Of a stretch of DNA of 64,000 bases, positions 1 to 7,830 are shown piece after piece; the first letter of the stretch is position 1, and each line of letters starts with the position of its first letter. Position numbers and translations under genes: made by a program. The stretch comes from Cupriavidus pauculus (lineage in GTDB: Bacteria; Pseudomonadota; Gammaproteobacteria; Burkholderiales; Burkholderiaceae), in NCBI RefSeq assembly GCF_002858765.1, contig NZ_PJRP01000002.1:1-64000 (forward strand). The letters are read 5' to 3'. The notes beneath the pieces were generated by a model. That model saw nothing but the letters and a program-made list of their open reading frames with translations, did no database searches and was not told the DNA's origin.

Positions 1-820
1 GCGCCGCGACGATCAGTTGCTGGCCCACCGGCAGGCCCTTCTCGGTCAGCATCGGAAGCAGGTGGGCACCCAGCAGCGATGCGATCACGGCGGTGGCCGT
101 GAAGGCCAGCACCACGGCCCAGAACACGGGCTGGCGCAGCGTGGTGCGCGTGATGCTGGGCGAGGCGGCGCCGCCCAGCGGCGGGCTGGTGTGCGCGCCG
201 GTATGTGAATAGCTGGGATGCACCGCGTAGCGCAACCGGGCATGGAGCGGGGCGCAGATAAACAGGTTCAGCGCCGCGAAGATGACCAGCGTCTCGCGCC
301 AGCCCAGATGCAGCACCAGCCACTGGCCGATCGGAATGAAGATGGTGCTGGCGAAGCCGGCGAACAGCGTCACCTGGACGATCGGCTTCTGATAACCGTC
401 GCCGAACGCCTGCCGCAGCACCACGAAGGCCGGTTCGTAGAGCGTGGACGCCATGGCCAGCCCCAGCGGAATCCACATCAGCAGGAACAGCGCCGGCGAC
501 GGGCACCAGGCCCAAAGCAGCAGCCCGATGGCGGCCAGCACCGACCCGATCCCCATGACCTTGCGCGCTGGCACGCGATCGAGCAGCCGGCCCACCGCGA
601 ACGAGCACATCGCCCACACCAGCAGCCCCAGCGAGAAACCGCCCGCCAGGAACGGCTTGCCGTAGCCCAGCGAGTCGTTCATCGGGCCGATGAAGACGGT
701 GAATGTGAAGTACAGCGTGCCCCAGCTGATGATTTCGGTGATGCCGAGGGTCCAGACGATCTGGCGGGGCGATAGCGGGGCCGGTGCTGCGGCGGAGTCG
801 GGGGCGGCGGAAGCGGTCAT
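1..820 (-). CDS. MFS transporter, C-terminus beyond window edge
   Basis: The reading frame opens with ATG at 820 and runs off the left edge, giving 273 codons of an integral membrane protein. At least seven hydrophobic segments are visible. A loop with RLLDRVPARK, between predicted helices 2 and 3, resembles the major facilitator signature region. The frame reaches the window edge without a stop, so the C-terminal half is missing. The substrate cannot be read from the sequence. It lies 114 bp from the VOC gene on the same strand, with no obvious functional link. Family assignment is by motif and hydropathy pattern. Confidence 0.85.
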   Translation of the reverse strand, partial: MTASAAPDSAAAPAPLSPRQIVWTLGITEIISWGTLYFTFTVFIGPMNDSLGYGKPFLAGGFSLGLLVWAMCSFAVGRLLDRVPARKVMGIGSVLAAIGLLLWAWCPSPALFLLMWIPLGLAMASTLYEPAFVVLRQAFGDGYQKPIVQVTLFAGFASTIFIPIGQWLVLHLGWRETLVIFAALNLFICAPLHARLRYAVHPSYSHTGAHTSPPLGGAASPSITRTTLRQPVFWAVVLAFTATAVIASLLGAHLLPMLTEKGLPVGQQLIVAA

Positions 821-934
821 GGCGCGCCCGGCGCAATCGGGGGGGCGCCGGTGGCGGTGCGGTCAGTGGAGCGGAAATTGTATCGGTGCAGCCACTCGCG
901 AGGGAAGGCGCACGCCGGGGGGTATCCAGCCCGA

Positions 935-1381
935 TCAGCCGCCCGAATCGACGCCGCCCGGACCGACAGCGTCCGGTGGGCCCTTCAACTCGACGGTGTT
1001 GCCGTCGGGGTCTTTCACGTAGATCGACGGCCCCTCGCCTTCGGCGCCGTAACGGCGCTCCACTGGACTGGCATCGATATGATGAATATTAAGATGCCTT
1101 AATATTGATTCGACATCGAATCCATCGATAGCATCGATACGCAGGCAGAAATGATCGAGATTGCGGCCCTCCGTACCCGGGCCTGCGCCGCCAGCCTGGC
1201 CGATAGGTCCGTCGAGCGATACCAGGTCGATCAGCCCGCTGCCAGCCCGCAACTGGGTGAGGCCGAAGGCGGGCTGTTCCTTTTCCACCGTGCAGCCCAG
1301 CACGTCGACATAGAAGCGCACCATCCGCGCGACGTCGGCGGTGCGCAACACCAGGTGGTCGATGCCCCGGATCGCAAGCAT
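935..1381 (-). CDS. VOC (glyoxalase/bleomycin resistance fold) family protein
   Basis: A 148-residue single-domain protein that starts GIDHLVLRTAD and ends with DPDGNTVELKGP. This is the paired beta-alpha-beta-beta-beta pattern of vicinal oxygen chelate proteins. Candidate metal ligands are the His in the first strand (IDHLVL), the His in LDHFCLR and the Glu in VELKG. I chose ATG 1381 because the family fold begins there; the frame is open further upstream, but that extension is antisense to the neighbouring GFA gene. The family includes lyases, dioxygenases and antibiotic-binding proteins, so the reaction is unknown. The last ~15 residues are Gly/Pro-rich and probably disordered. Confidence 0.85.
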   Translation of the reverse strand: MLAIRGIDHLVLRTADVARMVRFYVDVLGCTVEKEQPAFGLTQLRAGSGLIDLVSLDGPIGQAGGAGPGTEGRNLDHFCLRIDAIDGFDVESILRHLNIHHIDASPVERRYGAEGEGPSIYVKDPDGNTVELKGPPDAVGPGGVDSGG

Positions 1382-1401
1382 GGCGCTCGGCCCGTGCGTG
1401 G

Positions 1402-1752
1402 CTACTTGTGCAGCCCGTCGTACTCGATGACCTTGAGGCTGGCCAGGTCCACGCCGTCCAGGCAGCGGGCGTTCACGGCCGCCGTGGGATTGCCCTGGGG
1501 GTCCGTGGCCTCGGAGTACGGCCCGACACCACAGGTGGGGCAGAAGCGGTGGGCGATCTTCATCGTGTTGAAGCGATAGGTCGACGCGTTCTCGTCGGGC
1601 GTCTTCAGCCGGAAGTTCGTCTTCGTCACGAACCAGAGCAGGTGGCCGCGCCGGCGGCACATCGTGCAGTTGCATTGCAGCACCTGCGTGAGATCGCCGT
1701 CCGCCTCGAAGGCGATGCGGCCACAGTGGCAGCTTCCCTGGTACGTGGTCAT
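1402..1752 (-). CDS. GFA/CENP-V family zinc-binding protein
   Basis: A 116-residue protein of the GFA (Mss4-like) fold. SCHCGRIAF near the N-terminus, CNCTMC around residue 30 and CPTCGVGPY around residue 70 supply the Cys pairs that bind two zinc ions in this family. The founding member was called glutathione-dependent formaldehyde-activating enzyme, but most members have no proven substrate. The gene ends 20 bp before the VOC gene on the same strand, so the two may be co-transcribed; both are small-molecule-type folds. Confidence 0.9.
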   Translation of the reverse strand: MTTYQGSCHCGRIAFEADGDLTQVLQCNCTMCRRRGHLLWFVTKTNFRLKTPDENASTYRFNTMKIAHRFCPTCGVGPYSEATDPQGNPTAAVNARCLDGVDLASLKVIEYDGLHK

Positions 1753-1791
1753 GGTGTCTCCGGTTTGCGGGGTGCTTCTATTGGGGCCCGG

Positions 1792-2211
1792 TCACTGGTC
1801 CGGGATCAGCCGCTTGCCCAGACTGACCGCCGCATCGCGGCCATAGCCGAGCCGGTCGTAAAACGCCTGCACGGCTTCATTGGTCTCGCGAACCAGCAGG
1901 TTGATCTTCGGGCAGCCGCGTTCGATCAGCAGGGCCTCGGCGTGCGCCATTAGCATACGCCCGTAGCCGCGGCCCTGGAACTCGGGATGCACGGCCAGGT
2001 AGTAGACCCAGCCGCGGTGACCGTCGTAGCCGATCATCGCCGTGGCCACCAGCCGCCCGTCCACTTCGCCCACGCGAAACAGCTCGGGCTGGGTGGTCAG
2101 CTTGCGCGCGATGTCCTTGTGCGGGTCGTTCCAGGGCCGGGTCAGGCCGCAGGCCTTCCACAGGTCGACAACGGCGGATTCATCGGCGAGGCGGTAGGGG
2201 CGGAGCTGCAT
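1792..2211 (-). CDS. ypeA: GNAT acetyltransferase, YpeA type
   Basis: A 139-residue N-acetyltransferase. It closely follows the E. coli YpeA pattern: LTRPWNDPHKDI, then GYDGHRGWVYYLAVHPEFQGRGYGR (the acetyl-CoA pyrophosphate-binding Q-G-R-G-Y-G turn) and RGCPKINLLVRETN before the C-terminal LGKRLI. I chose ATG 2211, where homology to the family begins. The longer frame to 2328 runs back into a palindromic repeat and looks non-coding. The acceptor substrate is unknown; YpeA-like enzymes are usually annotated only as acetyltransferases. Confidence 0.9.
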   Translation of the reverse strand: MQLRPYRLADESAVVDLWKACGLTRPWNDPHKDIARKLTTQPELFRVGEVDGRLVATAMIGYDGHRGWVYYLAVHPEFQGRGYGRMLMAHAEALLIERGCPKINLLVRETNEAVQAFYDRLGYGRDAAVSLGKRLIPDQ

Positions 2212-2280
2212 GGTAGGGCTGTGGGTTTGGTGAACGCACAGTGTAGCCATGGTGGTGGGCGAGGCAAAACGGGCGCCGAA

Positions 2281-2324
2281 GGGTTTTCTCCCCTCTCCCG
2301 CCAGCGGGAGAGGGGAGAAAACCC
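2281..2324. repeat. Perfect 20-bp inverted repeat with CCAG loop (CTCTCCCGC palindrome family)
   Basis: Arms 2281-2300 and 2305-2324 are exact reverse complements around a 4-nt loop. The element lies 11 bp beyond the stop of the oxidoreductase gene, so as RNA it would form a very stable hairpin just after that gene. There is no long T-run, so it is not a canonical intrinsic terminator. Related palindromes with the same core occur at 7687-7710 and 7745-7786. Confidence 0.85.
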
Positions 2325-2335
2325 ACAACGATTGA

Positions 2336-5300
2336 TTACGCCGCCTGCTGGCCCGCCTGCGGGTCGCGGAACAGCTTCAGCAGCCGGTCCCACTTGCCGC
2401 GCGCGGCCTTGAGGTTGTTGTCCTTCACGTGGCCGAAGCCGCGGATGTCGTCGGGCACGTTGGCCAGTTCCACGGCGGTGCCGTGGTTGGCGGCCGTCAG
2501 GCCCTTCGACAACTCGTCCAGCAGCGTCCGGTACTCGCCGATCAGCGCGCGCTCGGTGCGGCGTTCCTCGGTCTTGCCGAAGAGGTCGAGCGCACCGCCG
2601 CGCAGGCCCTTGAGCTTGGCCAAGATGCGAAACAGCGTCATGGTCGACGGACCGAAGCGGCGCTTGACCAGGTTGCCCTTGTCGTCGCGCTTGGCCGTGG
2701 TCGGCGGCGCCAGCCAGAAATTCAGCTGGTAGTCGCGGCCCGGCTCGCCCTCGAACTGCGCACGCAGCTTGTCGAGGAAGATCGGATCGGTGTACAGACG
2801 CGCCACCTCGTACTCGTCCTTGTACGCCATCAGCTTGGCCAGGTTGCGCGCGGCGGCCTCGGTCAGCGGCAACGGCTTGCCGGCGCCCACCAGCGCGCTT
2901 TCGGCCGCGCGCACGCGGTTCACGGCATCACGGTACTGCTCGGCGTAGGCCGCGTTCTGGTACCCGGTCAGCAGGTCCACGCGATTGGCGATCAGCTTTT
3001 CCAGCAGCGCGCCGGTCGACGTCGGCAGCTTCACCACGTCGGCGCCTTCGGTCTGCGTCTTGAGCTTGCCGGTCAGCGACAGCACGTGATCGGGGTCGTG
3101 CGCCATATGGCGGCCCCAGTCGAACGCGGCCTTGTTCTTGTCGACCGACACGCCGTTCAGTTCGATGGCGCGCTCCAGCGCTTCCAGCGTCAGCGGAATC
3201 CAGCCCTTCTGCCAGGCATAGCCCAGCACCAGCGGGTTGGTGTAGATCGTGTCGCCCAGCAAGGCCACGGCCAGCGCGCTGGCGTTGATGAAGTCGCACT
3301 GCTCGCCCACGGCGTTGCGGATGTCCTGCTCCGCCGACAGGCCCGGGAACTGCCACTTCGGATCCTTGATGAACGCGGCGGTCGGGGTTTGCGCGGTGTT
3401 CACCACGGCGCGCGTGCGGCCCGACTGCGCTTTCGAGATGACCTCGTCGGTCGCCGACACGATGGCGTCGCAGCCAATCACCAGATCGGCCTCGCCCATG
3501 GCGATGCGCGTGGCGTGCAGGTCGTCAGGCTTGGCCGCGATCTGTACGTGCGACAGCACCGCGCCGCCCTTCTGCGCCAGACCCGCCATGTCGAGCACGG
3601 TCACGCCCTTACTCTCCAGGTGCGCCGCCATGCCCAGCAGGCCGCCGATCGTCACCACGCCCGTGCCGCCCACGCCGGTCACCAGGATGCCGTAGGCACG
3701 CCGCATGTCCGGCAGTACCGGCAGCGGCAGGTCGGGCAGGCCGCTCGTCGACACGCCGGTGGCCTTGGGCTTGCGCACCTGCGCGCCCTCGGCCGTGACA
3801 AAGCTCGGGCAGAAGCCGTTCACGCACGAGAAGTCCTTGTTGCACGACGACTGGTTGATCTGGCGCTTGGTGCCCAGTTCGGTTTCCAGCGGCTCCACGG
3901 ACAGGCAGTTCGACTTGACCGAACAGTCGCCGCAACCTTCGCAGACGGCGTCGTTGATGAACGCGCGGCGTGCCGGGTCGGGGAACGTGCCGCGCTTGCG
4001 GCGGCGGCGCTTCTCGGTGGCGCAGGTCTGGTCGTAGATCAGGATCGTGCAGCCCGGCACTTCGCGCAGTTCGCGCTGGATCGTGTCGAGCTGTTCACGC
4101 GGATGCACGGTCAGGCCTTCGGGCAGCTTGATCGCGCTGTTGTACTTCTCGGGCTGGTCCGTGACGATGACGATCTTCTTCGCGCCTTCGGCGGCCACCT
4201 GGAACGCGATGTCCTGCACCGACAGCTGGCCGTCCACGGGCTGGCCGCCGGTCATGGCCACCGCGTCGTTGTAGAGGATCTTGTAGGTGATGTTCACGCC
4301 GGCCGAGATCGATGCCCGGATGGCCAGCAGGCCCGAGTGGAAGTAGGTGCCGTCCCCCAGGTTGGCAAACACGTGCTGGTCGCCGGCAAACGGCGCCTGG
4401 CCGATCCACGCCACGCCTTCGCCGCCCATCTGGCTGAAGGTGCTCGTGCTGCGGTCCATCCAGACCGTCATGTAGTGGCAGCCGATGCCGGCCAGCGCGC
4501 GCGAGCCCTCGGGCACGTTGGTCGACGTATTGTGCGGGCAGCCCGAGCAGAACCAGGGCTTGCGCTCGGCGCTCACGCGCGGCGTGGCCAGAGCGCGTTC
4601 CTTGGCATGGATGATGGCCAGACGCGAATCGATCCGCGCGCGGATATCGGCCGGCAGGTCGAATTTTTCCAGGCGCGTGGCGATGGCCTTGGCGATGATC
4701 GCCGGCGACAGTTCATAGTGCGCCGGCAGCAGCCAGTTGTTCTGCGGGATCGACCATTCGCCGCCCGCGTTGTCGCGCTCATCGAACTTGCCGTAGACCT
4801 TGGGGCGCACGTCGTCGCGCCAGTTGTACAGCTCTTCCTTGAGCGCGTACTCCATGATCTGGCGCTTTTCCTCGACCACCAGGATTTCCTGCAGCCCTTC
4901 GGCAAAGGCGCGCGCACCGTGTGCCTCCAGCGGCCACACGCAGCCTACCTTGTACAGGCGGATGCCCAGCTGCGCGCAGGTGGCGTCGTCGAGGCCCAGG
5001 TCGGACAGCGCCTGACGCGTGTCCAGGTAGGCCTTGCCGGCGGTCATGATGCCGAAGCGGGCGTGCGGCGAATCGATCTCGATGCGGTCGATCTTGTTGG
5101 CGCGCACATAGGCCAGGCCGGCGTACCACTTGAAGTCCAGCAGCCGGGCTTCCTGCTCCAGTGGCGGATCGGGCCAGCGGATATTGAGGCCGCCCTGCGG
5201 CAGGATGAAATCGTCGGGCAGCTTGATCTGCACGCGGTGCGGATCGAGTTCGACCGACGCGGACGACTCCACCACATCGGTCACGCACTTCATGGCCACC

Positions 5301-5929
5301 CACAGGCCCGAGTAGCGGCTCATGGCCCAGGCGTGCAGGCCGTAATCCAGGTACTCTTGCACGTTGGACGGGTAGAGCACGGGCAGGCCGCAAGCCTTGA
5401 AGATGTGCTCGGACTGGTGCGCCAGCGTGGACGACTTGGCCGAGTGATCGTCGCCGGCCAGCACCAGTACGCCACCGTACTTGCTGGATCCAGCGGAATT
5501 GGCATGCTTGAAGACGTCGCCGGTGCGGTCGACGCCAGGGCCCTTGCCGTACCACATGCCGAATACGCCATCGAATTTGGCGTCCGGATACATGTTGACC
5601 TGCTGCGAGCCCCAGACCGACGTGGCGGCCAGGTCTTCGTTCAGCCCGGCCTGGAACACGACGTTGTGTGCGGCCAGGTGCTTCTTGGCCTTCCAGAGCG
5701 ACTGGTCGAGTGCGCCGAGCGGGGAGCCGCGATAGCCGGAAATGAACCCGGCGGTGTTCAGGCCGGTGGCACGGTCGCGTTCCTGCTGCAGCATCGGCAG
5801 ACGTACGAGTGCCTGCGTGCCGCTGATGTAGATGCGGCCACGCTCCAGCGTGTACTTGTCTTCGAGGGAAACGTTTTCGAGCGCGCGGCGGATGGCGTCG
5901 CTGACCGGTGGGGTCAGGGGGGCATTCAT
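2336..5929 (-). CDS. Indolepyruvate/2-oxoacid:ferredoxin oxidoreductase, fused large form
   Basis: A 1197-residue fused enzyme that oxidatively decarboxylates aryl-pyruvates or other 2-oxoacids to acyl-CoA using thiamine diphosphate and Fe-S clusters. The N-terminal third is the pyruvate-ferredoxin-oxidoreductase-like domain. Around residues 470-550 a CxxC (FCSGCPHN) and GDGTYFHSG...ILYNDAVAMTGG form the TPP motif (GDG to ND). Around residue 650 CEGCGDCSVKSNC and CVNGFCPSF give iron-sulfur ligands. The segment from ~730 (GILVTGVGGTGVVTIGGLLG) is the gamma-type domain. The length matches the fused IOR forms of aerobic proteobacteria. The start at 5929 follows a GAGGAGCACAT context. It is transcribed divergently from the NYN gene. 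A link to the paa genes at 29-33 kb through phenylpyruvate is only an inference. Confidence 0.93.
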   Translation of the reverse strand: MNAPLTPPVSDAIRRALENVSLEDKYTLERGRIYISGTQALVRLPMLQQERDRATGLNTAGFISGYRGSPLGALDQSLWKAKKHLAAHNVVFQAGLNEDLAATSVWGSQQVNMYPDAKFDGVFGMWYGKGPGVDRTGDVFKHANSAGSSKYGGVLVLAGDDHSAKSSTLAHQSEHIFKACGLPVLYPSNVQEYLDYGLHAWAMSRYSGLWVAMKCVTDVVESSASVELDPHRVQIKLPDDFILPQGGLNIRWPDPPLEQEARLLDFKWYAGLAYVRANKIDRIEIDSPHARFGIMTAGKAYLDTRQALSDLGLDDATCAQLGIRLYKVGCVWPLEAHGARAFAEGLQEILVVEEKRQIMEYALKEELYNWRDDVRPKVYGKFDERDNAGGEWSIPQNNWLLPAHYELSPAIIAKAIATRLEKFDLPADIRARIDSRLAIIHAKERALATPRVSAERKPWFCSGCPHNTSTNVPEGSRALAGIGCHYMTVWMDRSTSTFSQMGGEGVAWIGQAPFAGDQHVFANLGDGTYFHSGLLAIRASISAGVNITYKILYNDAVAMTGGQPVDGQLSVQDIAFQVAAEGAKKIVIVTDQPEKYNSAIKLPEGLTVHPREQLDTIQRELREVPGCTILIYDQTCATEKRRRRKRGTFPDPARRAFINDAVCEGCGDCSVKSNCLSVEPLETELGTKRQINQSSCNKDFSCVNGFCPSFVTAEGAQVRKPKATGVSTSGLPDLPLPVLPDMRRAYGILVTGVGGTGVVTIGGLLGMAAHLESKGVTVLDMAGLAQKGGAVLSHVQIAAKPDDLHATRIAMGEADLVIGCDAIVSATDEVISKAQSGRTRAVVNTAQTPTAAFIKDPKWQFPGLSAEQDIRNAVGEQCDFINASALAVALLGDTIYTNPLVLGYAWQKGWIPLTLEALERAIELNGVSVDKNKAAFDWGRHMAHDPDHVLSLTGKLKTQTEGADVVKLPTSTGALLEKLIANRVDLLTGYQNAAYAEQYRDAVNRVRAAESALVGAGKPLPLTEAAARNLAKLMAYKDEYEVARLYTDPIFLDKLRAQFEGEPGRDYQLNFWLAPPTTAKRDDKGNLVKRRFGPSTMTLFRILAKLKGLRGGALDLFGKTEERRTERALIGEYRTLLDELSKGLTAANHGTAVELANVPDDIRGFGHVKDNNLKAARGKWDRLLKLFRDPQAGQQAA

Positions 5930-6251
5930 ATGTGCTCCTCTTTGGGCCCTGCTTGGGGCATGCTGTCGGGATCACCGACACATCATTTATGGGCAGTCGC
6001 TCGTGGTCTCTTGTGGAGGCGTGGCGCGACTGTGTCTCTGCGCGGCATGGTAGCACCGGCGTGCAGGCCGCGGTACCGTGCGATGCAGCATAAAACGCGC
6101 CAGATACCCCCGTGCTTTCCCGTATACGCCTATGCTGCACGTGTACACTGCGGTGCATCCAAATGGCGCGCGCCGGCGATCGATGATGTCAGCGCGCCAC
6201 ACGCCGGGGGCGCCGACATGGTGCAACCCGGCCCATCCAGAAGAACCGAAC
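5930..6251. promoter_or_regulatory. Divergent intergenic region with a 9-bp interrupted inverted repeat
   Basis: This 322-bp gap separates the divergent oxidoreductase and NYN genes and should hold both promoters. TGCAGCATA at 6084-6092 and TATGCTGCA at 6131-6139 are exact reverse complements 38 bp apart. They could be paired half-sites or the base of a stem-loop. I found no convincing -35/-10 pair on either strand and no small ORF with a ribosome binding site. Confidence 0.4.
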
Positions 6252-7661
6252 ATGACCAATTCTCCCCGTCAGGGCGCTACCCTGGCCGTGCTGATCGACG
6301 CCGACAACGCGGCGCCCGCCATCGTCGAAGGCCTGCTGGCCGAAGTGGCCAAGTACGGCGTGGCCGCCGTCAAGCGCATCTATGGCGACTGGACGCGCCC
6401 GAACCTGTCGGGCTGGAAAGACCGCCTGCTGGCGCATTCGATCCAGCCGATCCAGCAGTTCCGCTACACGGTGGGCAAGAACGCCACCGACAGCGCCATG
6501 ATCATCGACGCGATGGACCTGCTTTACACGGGCCGCTTCGATGGCTTCTGCATCGTGTCGAGTGACAGCGATTTCACGCGTCTGGCGTCGCGCATCCGCG
6601 AGCAGGGCCTGACCGTCTACGGCTTCGGCGAGCGCAAGACGCCCAAGCCGTTCGTCACCGCCTGCGACAAGTTCATCTATTCGGACGTGCTGCGTGGCGA
6701 CGTGGACACGGATGCCGACGCCGACACCGATGCCGGCACCGCGCCGACACGCCGCCGCAGTTCGCAGGAACTGCGTCAGGACTCGCGCCTGGTACGGCTG
6801 CTGCAGAGCGCGTCGCAGGCCGTATCGGACGAAGATGGCTGGTCCACGCTCGGCGGCATCGGCAACTACATCGCCAAGCAGGCGCCCGAATTCGATTCGC
6901 GCAACTACGGCTACGGCAAGCTCTCCGAGCTGGTGGCCGCCACCAACCTGTTCGAGGTGGAAGCCCGCAACGGCGGCAACAACAAGACGATCTGGGTGCG
7001 GCTGAAGAAGCGCGGCAAGGGTGAAGGCGGCCAACAAGGCGGCCAGCAAGGTGGTCAACAGGGTGGTCAGCAAGGCGGGCAGGCCCAGCAAGGCGGCCAG
7101 CCGCAGCCGGTGCAAGCACAGCCCCAGGCCCCGCGCCCGGCACCGGTGAAGCCGGCGCCCGCGCCGCTGCCAGCACATACTGTGGTGCAGCCCGTGCAGC
7201 CCGTGCAGCCCGTGCAGCCCGTGCAGCCTGTGGAAACGCCCGCGCCGGTGGTGGACATGGACGCCATTCCCGATTCCGCTCCGGCGCTGTCGGCTGACGA
7301 GGATGAGGCCGCCGGCTCGGCCTCGACGCTGATCCCCGAAACCGTGGAAGCCGTCGATGAGGTCCCAGCGCCGCGCGGCCGGCGTGCCAAGCAGCGTCCC
7401 GACGTGAAGCTCAGCGAAACGCCGTGGCCGATCGATCAGTCGGTATTCGCAGCGCCCGGCTCAACGGTGCTGGCGGCAAAGGTGACCGCGGAAGTGCCGG
7501 CTGCAGTGGCCGAGCCTGTCGAAGCCCCCGTCGATGTCGCTGAAGCATCGCCCGAAGCCGATACGGAAGCCAAGGCCCCCGCCAAGAAGAAGCCCGCCGC
7601 CAAGAAGGCCGCCCCGCGCAAGCGTGCGCCGGCCAAGAAGGCGGCCAAGGCTGCGGAATAA
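6252..7661 (+). CDS. NYN domain (LabA/DUF88) protein with OST-HTH/LOTUS domain and low-complexity tail
   Basis: A 469-residue protein. Residues 1-150 form a NYN PIN-like nuclease domain: LIDADNAAP supplies the first acidic pair, GKNATDSAMIIDAMDLLYTG the middle Asp residues, and CIVSSDSDFTRLA the last acidic cluster. Residues ~175-255 (SRLVRLLQSASQAV...NYGYGKLSELVAATNLFEVE) match the OST-HTH/LOTUS RNA-binding fold. The tail contains four GGQQ units, five VQP units, an acidic stretch, and a final histone-H1-like Lys/Ala/Pro tract (KKPAAKKAAPRKRAPAKKAA) suited to nucleic-acid binding. I chose ATG 6252 because homology begins there; the frame is open upstream to 6078 without support. Metal-dependent RNA cleavage is inferred from the family and is not proven. 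Confidence 0.85.
   Translation: MTNSPRQGATLAVLIDADNAAPAIVEGLLAEVAKYGVAAVKRIYGDWTRPNLSGWKDRLLAHSIQPIQQFRYTVGKNATDSAMIIDAMDLLYTGRFDGFCIVSSDSDFTRLASRIREQGLTVYGFGERKTPKPFVTACDKFIYSDVLRGDVDTDADADTDAGTAPTRRRSSQELRQDSRLVRLLQSASQAVSDEDGWSTLGGIGNYIAKQAPEFDSRNYGYGKLSELVAATNLFEVEARNGGNNKTIWVRLKKRGKGEGGQQGGQQGGQQGGQQGGQAQQGGQPQPVQAQPQAPRPAPVKPAPAPLPAHTVVQPVQPVQPVQPVQPVETPAPVVDMDAIPDSAPALSADEDEAAGSASTLIPETVEAVDEVPAPRGRRAKQRPDVKLSETPWPIDQSVFAAPGSTVLAAKVTAEVPAAVAEPVEAPVDVAEASPEADTEAKAPAKKKPAAKKAAPRKRAPAKKAAKAAE
7026..7073 (+). repeat. Four imperfect 12-bp repeats encoding GGQQ
   Basis: Units begin at 7026, 7038, 7050 and 7062. They differ at synonymous third positions (GGC/GGT, CAA/CAG). The peptide repeat is therefore kept while the DNA has drifted, which suggests selection on the protein repeat. 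Confidence 0.85.
7185..7229 (+). repeat. Five tandem 9-bp repeats encoding VQP
   Basis: GTGCAGCCC occurs five times in tandem, the last copy ending in T. Unlike the neighbouring GGQQ units these copies are almost identical in DNA, as expected for a recent or length-variable minisatellite. Copy-number change keeps the frame. Confidence 0.9.
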
Positions 7662-7686
7662 GCGTGATAGGGCCAGGATGCGCTGG

Positions 7687-7786
7687 CCTCTCCCGCGTTG
7701 CGGGAGGGGGGAACACCAAGCGGTGTTTCGACCGGTAATGGTTTCCAGGTTTGCTCCCCTCTACCGCTTGCGGGAGAGGGGCCTGG
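7687..7786. repeat. Two CTCTCCCGC-type palindromes between convergent genes
   Basis: The first hairpin pairs 7687-7696 with 7700-7709 around GTT, with one mismatch. The second pairs 7756-7767 with 7770-7781 around TT, with one mismatch, and is extended by outer CCAGG/CCTGG arms at 7745 and 7782. Both share the core of the 2281-2324 element. They lie between the ends of the NYN gene and gspF, where they could terminate or stabilise both transcripts. Confidence 0.75.
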
Positions 7787-7830
7787 GAAGAGGGTCGGCG
7801 TGTGAAGGGTGAAAGCGTAACCGCTAGACC

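Noticed and set aside
2429..6565. A long plus-strand open frame antisense to the 2-oxoacid oxidoreductase
   Set aside because: It is a shadow of the GC-rich coding strand, with Arg/His/Gln-rich sequence and no domain; the minus-strand frame has complete TPP and Fe-S motifs.
7026..7229. Short tandem repeats considered as a CRISPR-like array
   Set aside because: There are no spacers; the units are in frame and encode GGQQ and VQP within a protein.
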